The position numbers and the translations under genes were made by a program. A DNA stretch of 64,000 bases from Brevibacterium aurantiacum (GTDB lineage Bacteria; Actinomycetota; Actinomycetes; Actinomycetales; Brevibacteriaceae), in contig NZ_FXZB01000002.1 of NCBI RefSeq assembly GCF_900169065.1, positions 162,594 to 226,593 on the forward strand. Reading direction: 5' to 3'. Below, piece by piece: positions 52,700 to 62,132 of this stretch. Numbering within the stretch: position 1 is the stretch's first letter; every line of letters starts with the position of its first letter. Under the pieces are notes generated by a model. That model ran no database searches, had not been told where the DNA came from, and saw only the letters and a program-made list of their open reading frames with translations.

Positions 52700-53904
52700 G
52701 GTGTCTGCTTTCCTGCTGCGCTGGGGCCGGCCTCTGCGCTGAGGTCGGTGATGAGATTGCCGATGAACGCTTCGCAGGCGGCGATCTGTTCGAGTTCGAT
52801 GAACTCATCGGGAGCGTGGGCCTGGGCAATGTCTCCGGGGCCGCAGACGACGGTGGGAATGCCCGCGTTCGAGAACAGTCCCGCCTCGGTGCCGTAGGTG
52901 ACCTTGTCATCACTGACGACTCCGCCCCACTGTCCGGCCAGGGAGACGATGTCGGCGTCGGCAGGAGTCTCACAGCCGGGAGCGGCGGCCTCAACGGTGA
53001 AGTCGACGTGGGCGCTGTCGTTCTCCGCACGCATCATGCGCTCGAGGCGGGCCGCCTCGGCGCGGAATCGCTCGACGAGCGCTTCACGATCCACAGATCC
53101 CAGGGAACGGAACTCGAACTGCACGCTCGCCTCGGCGGGGATCGTGTTGACGGCGATGCCGCCGCTGATCGTATTCGCCGTCACCGTGGTGAAGGGCACG
53201 ACATAGTTCTCATCGAAGGGACCCTCTGTGCGGAACTCGGCGGCGACTGCATGGACGAAGGTGACGAACTCGGCGGCGTAGGCAATCGAGTTCACACCCT
53301 CTGGGGTCAGCGAGGAATGTGCCGCGACGCCGTGGAAGTCGACGCGGAAGACGTTCATCGACTTGTGTCCGCGCACGACCCGCATGCTCGAAGGCTCACC
53401 GACGATGCAGCCGCGTGGGGCCACGCCCGCCTCGGTGATCGTGTCGACGAGGTCGATCGCACCCACGCAGCCGACCTCTTCGTCATAGGAGAAGGCGAGG
53501 TGGATGGGCTCTTTGAGCTTCGCGGCGGTGAGCTCAGGGAGTTTGGCGAGGATGACGCCGATGAAGGACTTCATGTCCGCGCTGCCGCGCGCATAGAGCT
53601 TGCCGTCCCTGATCTGCGGAGTGAAGGGCTCACTCGACCAATCTTGTCCGTCGACGGGCACGACATCGGTGTGCCCGGACAGGACGATTCCGCCTGTGGT
53701 GGAACCATCGGCGGCGGGCAGTGTGGCCAGCAGGTTTGCTTTGGTTCCCTCGGCGTTGGGCACACGCTGAGATTCGATGCCTGCGGCCTTGAGGCGCTCG
53801 ACGACGTGGTCGATGAGCGGGAGGTTCGTGTCCCGGCTCGTGGTGTCGAAGGTGATGAGATCGGTGATCTCGGAAATGGTGGCCTCGGCCGGTTGTGCTG
53901 GCAC
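52696..53904 (-). CDS. ArgE-like N-acyl amino acid deacetylase (M20 family)
   Basis: The 402-residue metallohydrolase has the M20 motifs: LSGHTDVVPVDGQDW (His and Asp ligands), YARGSADMKSFIGV, FSYDEEVGCVGA (catalytic Glu pair), VGEPSSMRVVRGHKS and the closing VCGPGDIAQAHAPDEF. The similarity is closest to acetylornithine deacetylase ArgE in layout. Outside an arg cluster and coupled to a transporter, it more likely serves catabolism of an imported acyl-amino acid. Confidence 0.82.
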   Translation of the reverse strand: MPAQPAEATISEITDLITFDTTSRDTNLPLIDHVVERLKAAGIESQRVPNAEGTKANLLATLPAADGSTTGGIVLSGHTDVVPVDGQDWSSEPFTPQIRDGKLYARGSADMKSFIGVILAKLPELTAAKLKEPIHLAFSYDEEVGCVGAIDLVDTITEAGVAPRGCIVGEPSSMRVVRGHKSMNVFRVDFHGVAAHSSLTPEGVNSIAYAAEFVTFVHAVAAEFRTEGPFDENYVVPFTTVTANTISGGIAVNTIPAEASVQFEFRSLGSVDREALVERFRAEAARLERMMRAENDSAHVDFTVEAAAPGCETPADADIVSLAGQWGGVVSDDKVTYGTEAGLFSNAGIPTVVCGPGDIAQAHAPDEFIELEQIAACEAFIGNLITDLSAEAGPSAAGKQTP

Positions 53905-54102
53905 GGCTGCTCCTGACTGTACGGGGGTGAACCGTCCGGTCAGCCTGAAGCGGAAACCTGGTCAGGTCCCCTCCCGTGCGGGACAGCGGTGATCAGACCC
54001 CGACACACTACGCCCGAAATGTCGGTGAGACTGCTCGGTCTCGTCAATTGAGACCATTCACCGGAGCGACGGTGAGGCAGTTCAGTGCAATGCGCCGATT
54101 CA

Positions 54103-54152
54103 CAGGGAGAAGAATGTTGATTTGAGCGACTGCGCCCTACATTCTGCTACCT
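54103..54152. repeat. Hairpin repeat element, copy B
   Basis: CAGGGAGAAGAATGT (54103-54117) pairs imperfectly with the segment starting ACATTCT at 54139, around a 21-base loop beginning TGATTTGAGCG. Compared with copy A the inner stem changes from ACGT/ACGT to ATGT/ACAT, so the base pair is kept. Its right edge overlaps the end of the DUF488 gene. Confidence 0.6.
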
Positions 54153-54723
54153 ACGAATCCACCGACTCACCCGACGAGTCGTCTGAGGCAGTTGCCGGGT
54201 AGGTGACGCGTCTGTCCTTGTCGACGACGGTTCCCGAGCTGAGTTCGGCGGCGGTGGTCTGGTTCTTGCCCATGATGTGGGTGACTGGGTAGTCGTGTGC
54301 GAGCAGGTTGTCGGCGATGATGCGCCGGTGGCAGCGCCACCACACCGCCTCTGAACACATGAGCACACAGCGGTTGCTCGCGCCCCACTCAAGCAGCTGC
54401 TCGAAATCGGTCCGGAACTCCTCCGTCAGGGCGTGATCGGCATAGTTGTGGAAGCTGCGATTCTTCCACCACCCATTGATCTCGAAGTCGATGTCACGAT
54501 TCACCGGGCGCCGGCCGGTCAGTCCCTCGAGCCGACGCAGGTCCACTCCCACCTTGGCCAGGTCATCGACGAGAGTATCCGCGTTGAACTGGGGATTCTT
54601 ATTCGATCCGGGCAGCTTGCGGACGTCAACCACCACCTCGGCGGCGTTGTCGGTAAGAAGGTCGATGAACTCCTGAAGAGAATGGTTCGAGTGACCGATG
54701 GTGAAGAACTGCGAGCTGCTCAC
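54151..54723 (-). CDS. DUF488 domain protein, 190 aa
   Basis: The product has the DUF488 core: FFTIGHSNHSLQEFIDLL, VVVDVRKLPGSNKNPQFN, a long loop with FEINGWWKNRSFHNYADH, and VLMCSEAVWWRCHRRIIAD with a conserved Cys-Ser-Glu and Cys-His. The family is widespread and uncharacterised; the last motif suggests a nucleic-acid or nucleotide-related role, but that is not established. The GTG start touches the stop of the preceding small gene (TAGTG), so translation is coupled. Confidence 0.88.
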   Translation of the reverse strand: MSSSQFFTIGHSNHSLQEFIDLLTDNAAEVVVDVRKLPGSNKNPQFNADTLVDDLAKVGVDLRRLEGLTGRRPVNRDIDFEINGWWKNRSFHNYADHALTEEFRTDFEQLLEWGASNRCVLMCSEAVWWRCHRRIIADNLLAHDYPVTHIMGKNQTTAAELSSGTVVDKDRRVTYPATASDDSSGESVDS

Positions 54724-54938
54724 TATTTGTCGATCCGGTGGAGGGCCGTGCCCTTGTGAGCGGCGATGTGATCGGTCTTATCGCTCTTGATCTCGTACTG
54801 CGGCTCGTCCTTCGATGCCCGACGCTTGTGGCCTTTGTACTCGAAGTCGGAAGTGTGGACCTTCGTGATCGTGCCCGAGACCTCGCCGGCCTCCGAGTTC
54901 CACCCCACGTGGTCGCCCACATTGAACGTCTCTGCCAT
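54723..54938 (-). CDS. HVA22-unrelated small DUF2945 (Hva1/TUDOR-like) protein, 71 aa
   Basis: From ATG 54938 (GGGAGGATGAC upstream) the peptide reads FNVGDHVGWNSEAGEVSG, ITKVHTSDFEYKGHKRRASKD, YEIKSDKTDHIAAHKGTALHRI. This is the single-domain DUF2945 protein, a small beta barrel of the hypervirulence-associated/TUDOR-like type. The biochemical role is unknown. The long upstream in-frame extension is rejected. It precedes and overlaps by one base the DUF488 gene. Confidence 0.82.
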   Translation of the reverse strand: MAETFNVGDHVGWNSEAGEVSGTITKVHTSDFEYKGHKRRASKDEPQYEIKSDKTDHIAAHKGTALHRIDK

Positions 54939-55111
54939 GTCATCCTCCCGGAAGTCGTCGAATGGTGCCTCTTCCCATCCAAGCACGATGCGGCAATCGG
55001 CGACAGGGCGCAGACTCCACGACGCAGGTTCCCAGGCTCGGCACAGCCTGCCGATGCCCATGACGGGCCGCTACTTCGCTAAAGTCGATGGCAGGCGAAG
55101 AAGGGGGAACG

Positions 55112-56410
55112 ATGTCGATCGAAAAAGCACCATCCGTGCCGCGTTTCGGCGGTCCGAGCGAACTGACGCCGGAGGACCAGGAGCGGGCGCGGGGTCTGCG
55201 CAAGATGCGGACGCTGGCGCTGTCGCTGCTCGTCCTCGCCACCCTTATCTTCCTCTCGACCCACATCTTCACCGACAACACCGGGGTTTGGGGCTTTGTC
55301 TCCCGTGCCTCGGAGGCTGCGATGATCGGTGCGATCGCCGACTGGTTCGCTGTCACGGCACTCTTCCGCCATCCACTCGGGCTGCCGATTCCGCACACCG
55401 CGATCATTCCCCGCAAGAAGGACACCCTGGGCGCGAGCCTGTCCGCGTTCGTCGCCGCGAACTTCCTCCACGCCGAGGCGGTGTCGACGAAGATCCGGTC
55501 CGCTCAGGTCTCCCACCGTGCCGGTGAGTGGCTGAGCAAGTCTGCCAACCGGGACCTCGTCGTCGACCGTGCCGCCGGTGGGCTCGAATATGTGCTGGCC
55601 CGCATCGACGACGATTCCGTCGTGGCCCTGACGAAGAATGTCATCATTCCGCGCCTGGTCGCGACCCGTAAGACTCCGGTGCTGGCGCAGCTGCTGCGTC
55701 AGATCGTCCTCGACGGGGCGCACCACAAGCTTGTCGACCTCATCGTCGCCGAGGCGTACTCCTGGTTGGGTGACAACCCGCAGGTCATCGATGAGATCGT
55801 CCACAACCGGGCCCCGTCCTGGGTTCCCGACTTCGTCAACGAGCAGCTCTCCAACCGACTGCAGCGAGAGGTGCTCGGCTGGGTCGCCGACGTCCGCGAC
55901 AACGAATACCACAAGGCACGACAGGCCCTCGACGCCTGGCTCGTCGACCTCTCCGACGACCTGAACTCTGACACTCCACTGTCGGAGAAGGCCGAGGTCA
56001 TCATCAACGACCTGCTCAGCCAATCCGGGGTCGTCGACTCCGTGCTTGAGATCTGGACTTCGCTCAAGCAGCTCCTGCGCCAGGCCATCATCGACCCCAA
56101 CGGCGAGGTGCGCGGACGCATCTCCGAACTCATCGGAGAATTCGCCGGGAGGCTGCAGGAAGATTCGGACTTCTCCGCCAAGATCGATGACCGGATCGCC
56201 ACCACGGCCGGTGACCTGGCCGAGAGCTTCGGCCCCGAGATCGCCAGCGTCATCTCCGACACGATCGAACGCTGGGATGCGAAGGAAGCCGCCGAGAGGA
56301 TCGAACTCTACGTCGGCCGGGATCTGCAGTACATCCGCATCAACGGCACAGTCATCGGCGCCCTCGTCGGCCTCGTCATCCACACGATCATCGTGCTGCT
56401 GCCTGGGTGA
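55112..56410 (+). CDS. DUF445 membrane protein
   Basis: The 432-residue protein has two membrane helices near the start (LALSLLVLATLIFLSTHIF and the following ASEAAMIGAIADWFAVTALFR, the DUF445 signature with HPLGLPIPHTAIIPRKKDTLG). A long, mostly alpha-helical middle follows, then a C-terminal membrane helix (GTVIGALVGLVIHTIIVLLPG). The helical body probably lies outside one face of the membrane as a coiled-coil rod. Function unknown. ATG 55112 follows GGGGGAACG; eight upstream in-frame codons lack a ribosome site. Confidence 0.85.
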   Translation: MSIEKAPSVPRFGGPSELTPEDQERARGLRKMRTLALSLLVLATLIFLSTHIFTDNTGVWGFVSRASEAAMIGAIADWFAVTALFRHPLGLPIPHTAIIPRKKDTLGASLSAFVAANFLHAEAVSTKIRSAQVSHRAGEWLSKSANRDLVVDRAAGGLEYVLARIDDDSVVALTKNVIIPRLVATRKTPVLAQLLRQIVLDGAHHKLVDLIVAEAYSWLGDNPQVIDEIVHNRAPSWVPDFVNEQLSNRLQREVLGWVADVRDNEYHKARQALDAWLVDLSDDLNSDTPLSEKAEVIINDLLSQSGVVDSVLEIWTSLKQLLRQAIIDPNGEVRGRISELIGEFAGRLQEDSDFSAKIDDRIATTAGDLAESFGPEIASVISDTIERWDAKEAAERIELYVGRDLQYIRINGTVIGALVGLVIHTIIVLLPG

Positions 56411-56485
56411 TGCGCGGTAGAGCCGCCAGAATGAGCAGCATCGCTGCTCGGTGAGCAGACCCGCCGTGACGCAGCCGACTCAGCC

Positions 56486-56899
56486 TCAAGGCAGGTCGGG
56501 CTCGGTGTCCTCTTCCTGATGAATGAGCTGAATGAGGTTGCCCACTGTGTCGTCGAGGACGGCGGTGGTGACTGGTCCCATCGTCGTCGGCTCCTGCGTG
56601 AACGTGACACCGAGCTTTGACAGGCGATCATATTCGGCCTGAACATCCTCAACGGCGAACTGGTTGAGAGGGATTCCGTCGGCCTTCAGCGCAGAAGTGA
56701 AGTCGTTCGCGGCGGGGTGGCCCTTCGGCTCCAGGACGATCTCGACTCCGTCTGGAGCCTCGGGTGAGACCACGGTGAGCCAGCGGAAGTCGTCTCCGAC
56801 GGGCACATCGACCTTCGGAATGAAGCCGAGCCTGTCCGTGTAGAACTTCAGGGCCCGAGCCTGGTCGTCGACGAGAATGCTGATCCACTGTGCCTTCAT
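56486..56899 (-). CDS. VOC (glyoxalase-like) family protein, 137 aa
   Basis: One glyoxalase-type unit: VDDQARALKFYTDRLGF at 10-26, WLTVVSPEAPDGVEIVLEP in the middle, GIPLNQFAVEDVQAEYDRL and the final TAVLDDTVGNLIQLIHQ. The pattern fits the PhnB/extradiol-like VOC proteins that often act as lactoylglutathione-lyase-like or antibiotic-binding proteins. Actual function unknown. It is monocistronic. Confidence 0.83.
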   Translation of the reverse strand: MKAQWISILVDDQARALKFYTDRLGFIPKVDVPVGDDFRWLTVVSPEAPDGVEIVLEPKGHPAANDFTSALKADGIPLNQFAVEDVQAEYDRLSKLGVTFTQEPTTMGPVTTAVLDDTVGNLIQLIHQEEDTEPDLP

Positions 56900-57066
56900 G
56901 ATGACTCCTCAGTTGTAGACGTGTCTTGGTTGGTCCTCGTCGTGAGTTCACCCGGAGTGGTTCACGCAGAGTGGCTCAAGTGCAGCGGAACCGTCGGGCA
57001 ACCGCTACGCATTCACAATAGGCGGCTGATCGCCGATTGGTCTATCGGCAAGTCTGATCCCAAGTC

Positions 57067-57081
57067 AATCACCAGGTGATT
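57067..57081. promoter_or_regulatory. Palindrome ahead of the ABC exporter operon
   Basis: AATCACC-A-GGTGATT, a 15-bp perfect inverted repeat about 100 bases ahead of the ATPase start. No regulator gene is adjacent, so the binding protein is unknown. Confidence 0.45.
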
Positions 57082-57181
57082 CGCCGGAACTGTAACCCCT
57101 ATTCCAGGAGTCGGGTTTTCCTCGCCGAGGTGGTGGGTCGTCTTCATAGTGGCGCAAGTCCGATTGCGAAAACATGGAGAC

Positions 57182-57928
57182 ATGACAAACACACAGCTTC
57201 CCGCGATCATCGCCGCCTCGAACGTGACCAAGCACTACAACCAGACCTACGCACTCGCCGGAGTCGATCTGGGCATCGGCCTCGGCGAATCCCTGGCCAT
57301 TATGGGACCCTCCGGTTCCGGCAAGACGACCCTCCTGCACTGCCTGGCAGGCATCATCCGACCAGACGAGGGCAACATTCGCCTCCTGCCCACCGACCGC
57401 AGCGCCGCCGCAGAGATCACTTCGCTCAAGGAGAAGGGCCGCACCGCACTGCGCCGCGAGGTCTTCGGCTTCGTGTTCCAACAGGGCCTGCTCCTGCCCG
57501 AGCTCACCGCCTTGGACAATGTCGCGCTCGCCGCCATGCTCTCGGGGATGAAACGCTCCGATGCGACCGAGCATGCCCGCGCATGGCTGCAGCGCCTGGG
57601 ACTGGCCGAACACCTGAACAAACGCATCGGACAGCTCTCCGGCGGTCAGGCACAGCGCGTGGCCATCGCCCGCGCTCAGGTCACCCAGCCCGTGGTCACC
57701 TTCGCCGACGAACCCACCGGTGCCCTTGACTCCTCCACCTCCACCGAGGTGCTCTCCGAACTTCTCGCCTCGACGACCGGCCGCGGATCCACCTTGGTCG
57801 TGGTCACCCACGATGAGTCAGTGGCCGCCCGGTGCTCTCGCATCGTCCGCCTCGCCGACGGCCGAATCGTCTCCGATTCTGCGAACCAGCCTGTGCAGAA
57901 CCACCAGTACGTTGAGAACAACCGGTGA
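57182..57928 (+). CDS. ABC transporter ATPase (MacB/LolD/BceA type)
   Basis: The 248-residue ATPase has Walker A GPSGSGKTTLLHCLAG, Q-loop FGFVFQQGLLLPELT, signature QLSGGQAQRVAIARA, Walker B VTFADEPTGALDSST and the H-loop VVTHDESVAARC. The ALDSSTSTEV part places it with the type-VII (FtsX-permease) ATPases. ATG 57182 is preceded by GGAGAC. It overlaps the first permease gene by 4 bases. It would power a mechanotransmission-type transporter for a peptide, lipid or antibiotic. Confidence 0.92.
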   Translation: MTNTQLPAIIAASNVTKHYNQTYALAGVDLGIGLGESLAIMGPSGSGKTTLLHCLAGIIRPDEGNIRLLPTDRSAAAEITSLKEKGRTALRREVFGFVFQQGLLLPELTALDNVALAAMLSGMKRSDATEHARAWLQRLGLAEHLNKRIGQLSGGQAQRVAIARAQVTQPVVTFADEPTGALDSSTSTEVLSELLASTTGRGSTLVVVTHDESVAARCSRIVRLADGRIVSDSANQPVQNHQYVENNR

Positions 57929-59298
57929 TGCCGACCATGAATATCCTTCCCGTCGTACTGACCAAGAAATCCTTCACCTCGACGACCTCGAAGCTCGTCG
58001 CCATCGCATTCTTCGCATGCTCTACGCTCTTCCTCACCGTCGCCGGTGGCGCCTGGGCCTTCAACGACCGACCCGGTGTCTCCGGATACGCCGAGGTGGC
58101 CGGGCTCTATCGCATGCTTGCGACCTTGGCCACGGTCTTCCTCATCGTTCCCGCGATCAGCTTGGGGGTCGCCTCGGCGAAGTTGAATGCCCGGCGCCAG
58201 GATGAGCGTCTGTCCACCCTCTCGCTGCTGGGTGCGAAGCCCGGCACCGTCCGCCTCCTCGCAGTTGCCGAACCCTTCATTCCCGCCTCGGCCGGGATCG
58301 TTGCGGGCATCGCCGGTTACTTCCTGCTGGCATACCCGCTCAGTCTCCTCGTCTTCAACGGCCAGGCGCTCGGCTACTCTGCGCTGATGATGCCCCTGTG
58401 GCTGCTCGCCGCAGTCGTCATCGGACTGCTCTTCGTGTGCCTGCTCTCGGCGCTGCTCGGCCTGCGCAAGATCACGGTCTCACCACTGGGCGTGCGCACC
58501 CGGTCCTTGGCCAGGAAGTTCCCCGTGGCCCGCATCATCGCCGTGGTCGTGCTCGTGGTCGGAATGATCGGTGCGCTCGTCTTCTCACTGGACCGCAACC
58601 AACCGACGATGGTCTTCGTCGTTGCCAGCATCATCACGATCGGCATCGCCCTCCTGCTCATCAATGTCATCGGCGTCCTCGTCATGCGCATCCACGGCTG
58701 GTTCAGTCACAGGATGGCCCGCACACCCACGTCGATGATCGCGGCGTCGATGATCGCCGATGCCCCCGCACAGTACTGGCGTCGCGTCGCGGGTCTGTCG
58801 ATGATCACCTTCATCGCGGTCGTCGGCGGTGCCGGCACGGCGATGATGCGGGCGAACCAGGGAGATCTCACAGCCGAGGACAAGGCCATCATGGGCCCCT
58901 ACCAGTACATGGCCGATGACATCTTCACCGGACTCATCCTCACCCTGGCCATTGCCTTCGTCTTCATCGTCATCTCCGCGACGATCAACCAGGCAGCAGA
59001 CATCCTCGACCGGGCATCGACCTACCGGGAACTGCACTCGGCGGGAATGACGCAGAAGATGATGCACCGAGTCACCGTCAACGCAGTCATGTCACCCATC
59101 GTCCTCGTCACCCTCGTGTCGTTGCTGCTGGGCGGAATCCTGGCCGGACTCATGGCATCGGCGAGCGACCTCGGCGATCCGCTGACCATCGGGGTCGTCG
59201 CATCTGTGCTCGTCGGCGGCGTGGTGATGGTGTGGCTTGGACTGCAGTTCACCCGTCCGCTCGTGCGCAGCGTCACCACCGTCAACGCTGCGGTCTGA
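57925..59298 (+). CDS. FtsX-like ABC permease, first copy
   Basis: A 457-residue membrane protein with an N-terminal helix (LVAIAFFACSTLFLTVAGGAW), three helices around 60-170, a second block at 200-260, and a C-terminal trio. The loop ARRQDERLSTLSLLGAKPGTVRLLA is the cytoplasmic coupling helix of FtsX/MacB permeases. It lacks the large extracytoplasmic domain of MacB. It is paralogous to the next gene over most of its length. GTG 57925 overlaps the ATPase stop. Confidence 0.85.
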   Translation: MMPTMNILPVVLTKKSFTSTTSKLVAIAFFACSTLFLTVAGGAWAFNDRPGVSGYAEVAGLYRMLATLATVFLIVPAISLGVASAKLNARRQDERLSTLSLLGAKPGTVRLLAVAEPFIPASAGIVAGIAGYFLLAYPLSLLVFNGQALGYSALMMPLWLLAAVVIGLLFVCLLSALLGLRKITVSPLGVRTRSLARKFPVARIIAVVVLVVGMIGALVFSLDRNQPTMVFVVASIITIGIALLLINVIGVLVMRIHGWFSHRMARTPTSMIAASMIADAPAQYWRRVAGLSMITFIAVVGGAGTAMMRANQGDLTAEDKAIMGPYQYMADDIFTGLILTLAIAFVFIVISATINQAADILDRASTYRELHSAGMTQKMMHRVTVNAVMSPIVLVTLVSLLLGGILAGLMASASDLGDPLTIGVVASVLVGGVVMVWLGLQFTRPLVRSVTTVNAAV

Positions 59299-59311
59299 GA
59301 AGGAGATCGAC

Positions 59312-60706
59312 ATGTCCACCGCGCTGCCGACAGCAACCCGCATCGTTCCCCTCGTCCTGGGGCGCAAGACACTGAGCTCATCGAGTTCGCTGCTGGTGAT
59401 GAGTGCCTTCTTCGCCTGCGCCACTCTGTTCCTCACCGTCGCCGCCGGAGCTTGGATGTTCTTCCAGGTCCCACCCAGCCCCGACCCGGACATGGCGGGT
59501 ATGGATTTCATGTACAAGTTCCTCGCGAGCTTTGCGACCATTCTGCTCGTGATTCCCGCGAGCACACTGGCGTCAGCCTCGGCGACCCTGTCCGCCAGGC
59601 GACAGGACGAGCGGTTGTCCACGATGTCGCTGCTCGGCGCCAGGCGCTCGTCGATCGTCACTCTCGCAGTGGCCGAACCACTCGTGCCTGCGATCTGCGG
59701 AATCGTGCTCGGAGTCCTCGGTTACCTGGGTCTGGCCTGGCCGGTGAGCCTGATCCACTTCATGGGACATCCCATCGGGTACGAGAACATGCTCATGCCC
59801 GCGTGGCTGGTGGCGTCGGTGGTCGTCTTCCTCATCCTCGTGTGCATCGCCTCGGCCCTGCTGGGGCTGCGCAAGGTCGCGATCTCACCGTTGGGCGTGC
59901 GCACCAAGGCCCTGGAACGGAAGTTCCCCGTGGTGCAGGTGGTCATGGCAGCCGTGGTGATCCTGACCTTGCCGGTGGTCGTGATGCTGTCGAAGTCCGG
60001 CGGGTTGGGAATGGGGATCGTCCTCTCGGCAGGCATCGCCACCTTCGTTCTCGGTCTGCTCGTCGTCGACCTCCTTGGCGGACTCCTGATCAGGTGGTTT
60101 GCCCATCTGAGCGGGAACAGGGCACAGACTCCGGAACGACTCATCGCCGCGCGTCTAGTCTCCGACGAACCAAAGCGGTTCTGGCGCAGAGTCTCAGGCC
60201 TGGCGATGACCGCGTTCGTCGCTGCCGTGGGTGGAACGGGCATCTCGCTCATGCAACTCGGCCTCGATGCGGGTGACGAACCCGGGGCGCAGATGCAGGA
60301 AGCCGACAGGTTCCTGCTGCAGGACATCTTCACCGGAGTCATGCTCGTGATGGGCATATCGATCCTGCTCATCGCCGTATCGGCCCTGATCAACCAGGTT
60401 GCCGACATCTACGACCGAGCCGACACCTTCCAGGACCTCTATGCTGCGGGCATGGACCCGGAGACCATGCACAAGGCCATGGTGAGAGCAGTGCTGGGTC
60501 CGGTCATCTGGGTATCGCTGCTGGCCGGCGGGCTCGGTCTGGTCCTCGTGCTGCCCTTGGCTGGGGCCGCCCTCGTGCTCAAACCGATCACATTCCTCAC
60601 AATTCTCGCGTCAGTGGTCCTCGGTATTCTCATCATCAGATCGGGACTGCAGCTGGCGAAGCCGATCCTCGTGACCGTGGCGACAGCTGGTCGTTCACGC
60701 GACTGA
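59312..60706 (+). CDS. FtsX-like ABC permease, second copy
   Basis: The 464-residue protein parallels the first permease: MSAFFACATLFLTVAAGAW against IAFFACSTLFLTVAGGAW, ARRQDERLSTMSLLGARRSS against ARRQDERLSTLSLLGAKPG, and LLGLRKVAISPLGVRTK against LLGLRKITVSPLGVRTR. AAGGAG precedes ATG 59312. One ATPase and two related permeases suggest a heterodimeric transporter. No histidine kinase or regulator is adjacent. Confidence 0.85.
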   Translation: MSTALPTATRIVPLVLGRKTLSSSSSLLVMSAFFACATLFLTVAAGAWMFFQVPPSPDPDMAGMDFMYKFLASFATILLVIPASTLASASATLSARRQDERLSTMSLLGARRSSIVTLAVAEPLVPAICGIVLGVLGYLGLAWPVSLIHFMGHPIGYENMLMPAWLVASVVVFLILVCIASALLGLRKVAISPLGVRTKALERKFPVVQVVMAAVVILTLPVVVMLSKSGGLGMGIVLSAGIATFVLGLLVVDLLGGLLIRWFAHLSGNRAQTPERLIAARLVSDEPKRFWRRVSGLAMTAFVAAVGGTGISLMQLGLDAGDEPGAQMQEADRFLLQDIFTGVMLVMGISILLIAVSALINQVADIYDRADTFQDLYAAGMDPETMHKAMVRAVLGPVIWVSLLAGGLGLVLVLPLAGAALVLKPITFLTILASVVLGILIIRSGLQLAKPILVTVATAGRSRD

Positions 60707-60794
60707 GGACATTCTGCGGCTTCTCGATCCAGGTACAGTTGGAGGGCGTTGAAAGCGGGTGTCCGCCGACGAGGTTCGAGGAAGAGGAAGACGA

Positions 60795-62132
60795 TTGAGC
60801 AACAATCAGGGGTTTGACGGGATGAGGACCCCGCCGCAGGACGTCGAGGCGGAACAGAGCGTCCTCGGCGCGATGCTTCTGTCCAAGGATGCGATCGCCG
60901 ACTGCGTCGAATCCATGACCGGCGACGACTTCTACAAACCTGCTCACGAGACTATCTACGAGGCCGTCCTCGACCTGTATTCGCGTGGTGAACCCGCGGA
61001 CTCAGTGACAGTGGCGAACTACCTCACGAAGACCGGTGACCTCTCACGCGTCGGCGGTGCGGCGTACCTGCACACGCTCATCTCCTCCGTTCCGACGGCC
61101 GCGAACGCCGGCTACTACGCCGCGATCGTGCGCGAGCAGGCCGTGCTGCGCCGACTCGTCGAGGCCGGTACCCGCATCGTGCAGATGGGCTATGACGCCG
61201 AAGGCGACACCGATGAGGTCGTGAACTCGGCCCAGGCAGAGATCTACCAGGTCACCGAGCGTCACACCACTGAGGACTATGTGATCCTCTCCGACATTCT
61301 CAGCGATGTTGCCCAGGAGATCGAACGCAACGGCGACACCGATGGCCAGACCGCGGGCGTGCCGACCGGATTCACCGAATTCGATGCGTTGACCAACGGT
61401 TTCCACCCGGGCACGATGATCGTCATCGCGGCTCGACCCGGTGTCGGCAAGTCCACGCTGGCGTTGGACTTCATGCGCTCGGCCGCGATCCACCACGGCC
61501 AGGCCGCGGTCTTCTTCTCCTTGGAGATGGGCAAGAACGAGCTCGTCATGCGTCTGCTGTCCGCGGAGTCGGAGATTCCCCTGCAGAACCTTCGCCGTGG
61601 TGAGCTCTCCCCTCACGACTGGACGACTCTGGCCGCGACGGAATCGCGCATCAACGATGCTCCGCTGTTCGTCGACGATTCGCCGAACATGGCGCTGACC
61701 GAGATCCGTGCGAAGTGCCGTCGCCTGAAACAGCAGCATGATCTCAAGATGGTCTGCGTGGACTACCTGCAGCTGATGAGCTCCGGCAAGAAGGTCGAAT
61801 CGCGTCAGCAGGAGGTCTCCGAGTTCTCCCGTTCGCTCAAGCTCTTGGCCAAGGAGCTCGAGATCCCGGTCATCGCGCTGTCGCAGCTCAACCGTGGCAG
61901 CGAGCAGAGGACGGACAAGCGGCCGATGATCTCGGATCTGCGTGAGTCCGGTTCGATCGAGCAGGACGCCGATATGGTGCTGCTCATCCACCGTGACGAC
62001 ATGTACGACAAGGAACACGAACGCGCCGGCGAAGCCGACATCATCGTCGCCAAGCACCGTGCGGGTCCGACCGCAGACATCTCCGTAGCCTTCCAAGGTG
62101 CGAAGTCCCGGTTCGTCAATATGCCGCAGTAG
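60795..62132 (+). CDS. dnaB: Replicative DNA helicase DnaB
   Basis: The 445-residue helicase starts PPQDVEAEQSVLGAMLLSKDA (primase-contact domain, first 110 residues) and has Walker A ARPGVGKSTLALD, MVCVDYLQLMSSG (Walker B) and the arginine-finger region SDLRESGSIEQDADMV. I choose TTG 60795, behind GAGGAAG, rather than the in-frame upstream start. No intein interrupts it, although actinobacterial DnaB often carries one. It unwinds DNA at the fork. Confidence 0.95.
   Translation: MSNNQGFDGMRTPPQDVEAEQSVLGAMLLSKDAIADCVESMTGDDFYKPAHETIYEAVLDLYSRGEPADSVTVANYLTKTGDLSRVGGAAYLHTLISSVPTAANAGYYAAIVREQAVLRRLVEAGTRIVQMGYDAEGDTDEVVNSAQAEIYQVTERHTTEDYVILSDILSDVAQEIERNGDTDGQTAGVPTGFTEFDALTNGFHPGTMIVIAARPGVGKSTLALDFMRSAAIHHGQAAVFFSLEMGKNELVMRLLSAESEIPLQNLRRGELSPHDWTTLAATESRINDAPLFVDDSPNMALTEIRAKCRRLKQQHDLKMVCVDYLQLMSSGKKVESRQQEVSEFSRSLKLLAKELEIPVIALSQLNRGSEQRTDKRPMISDLRESGSIEQDADMVLLIHRDDMYDKEHERAGEADIIVAKHRAGPTADISVAFQGAKSRFVNMPQ

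Noticed and set aside
60795..62132. Possible intein in dnaB
   Set aside because: The P-loop and the SDLRESGSIEQD region, usual insertion points, are uninterrupted and the length is normal.
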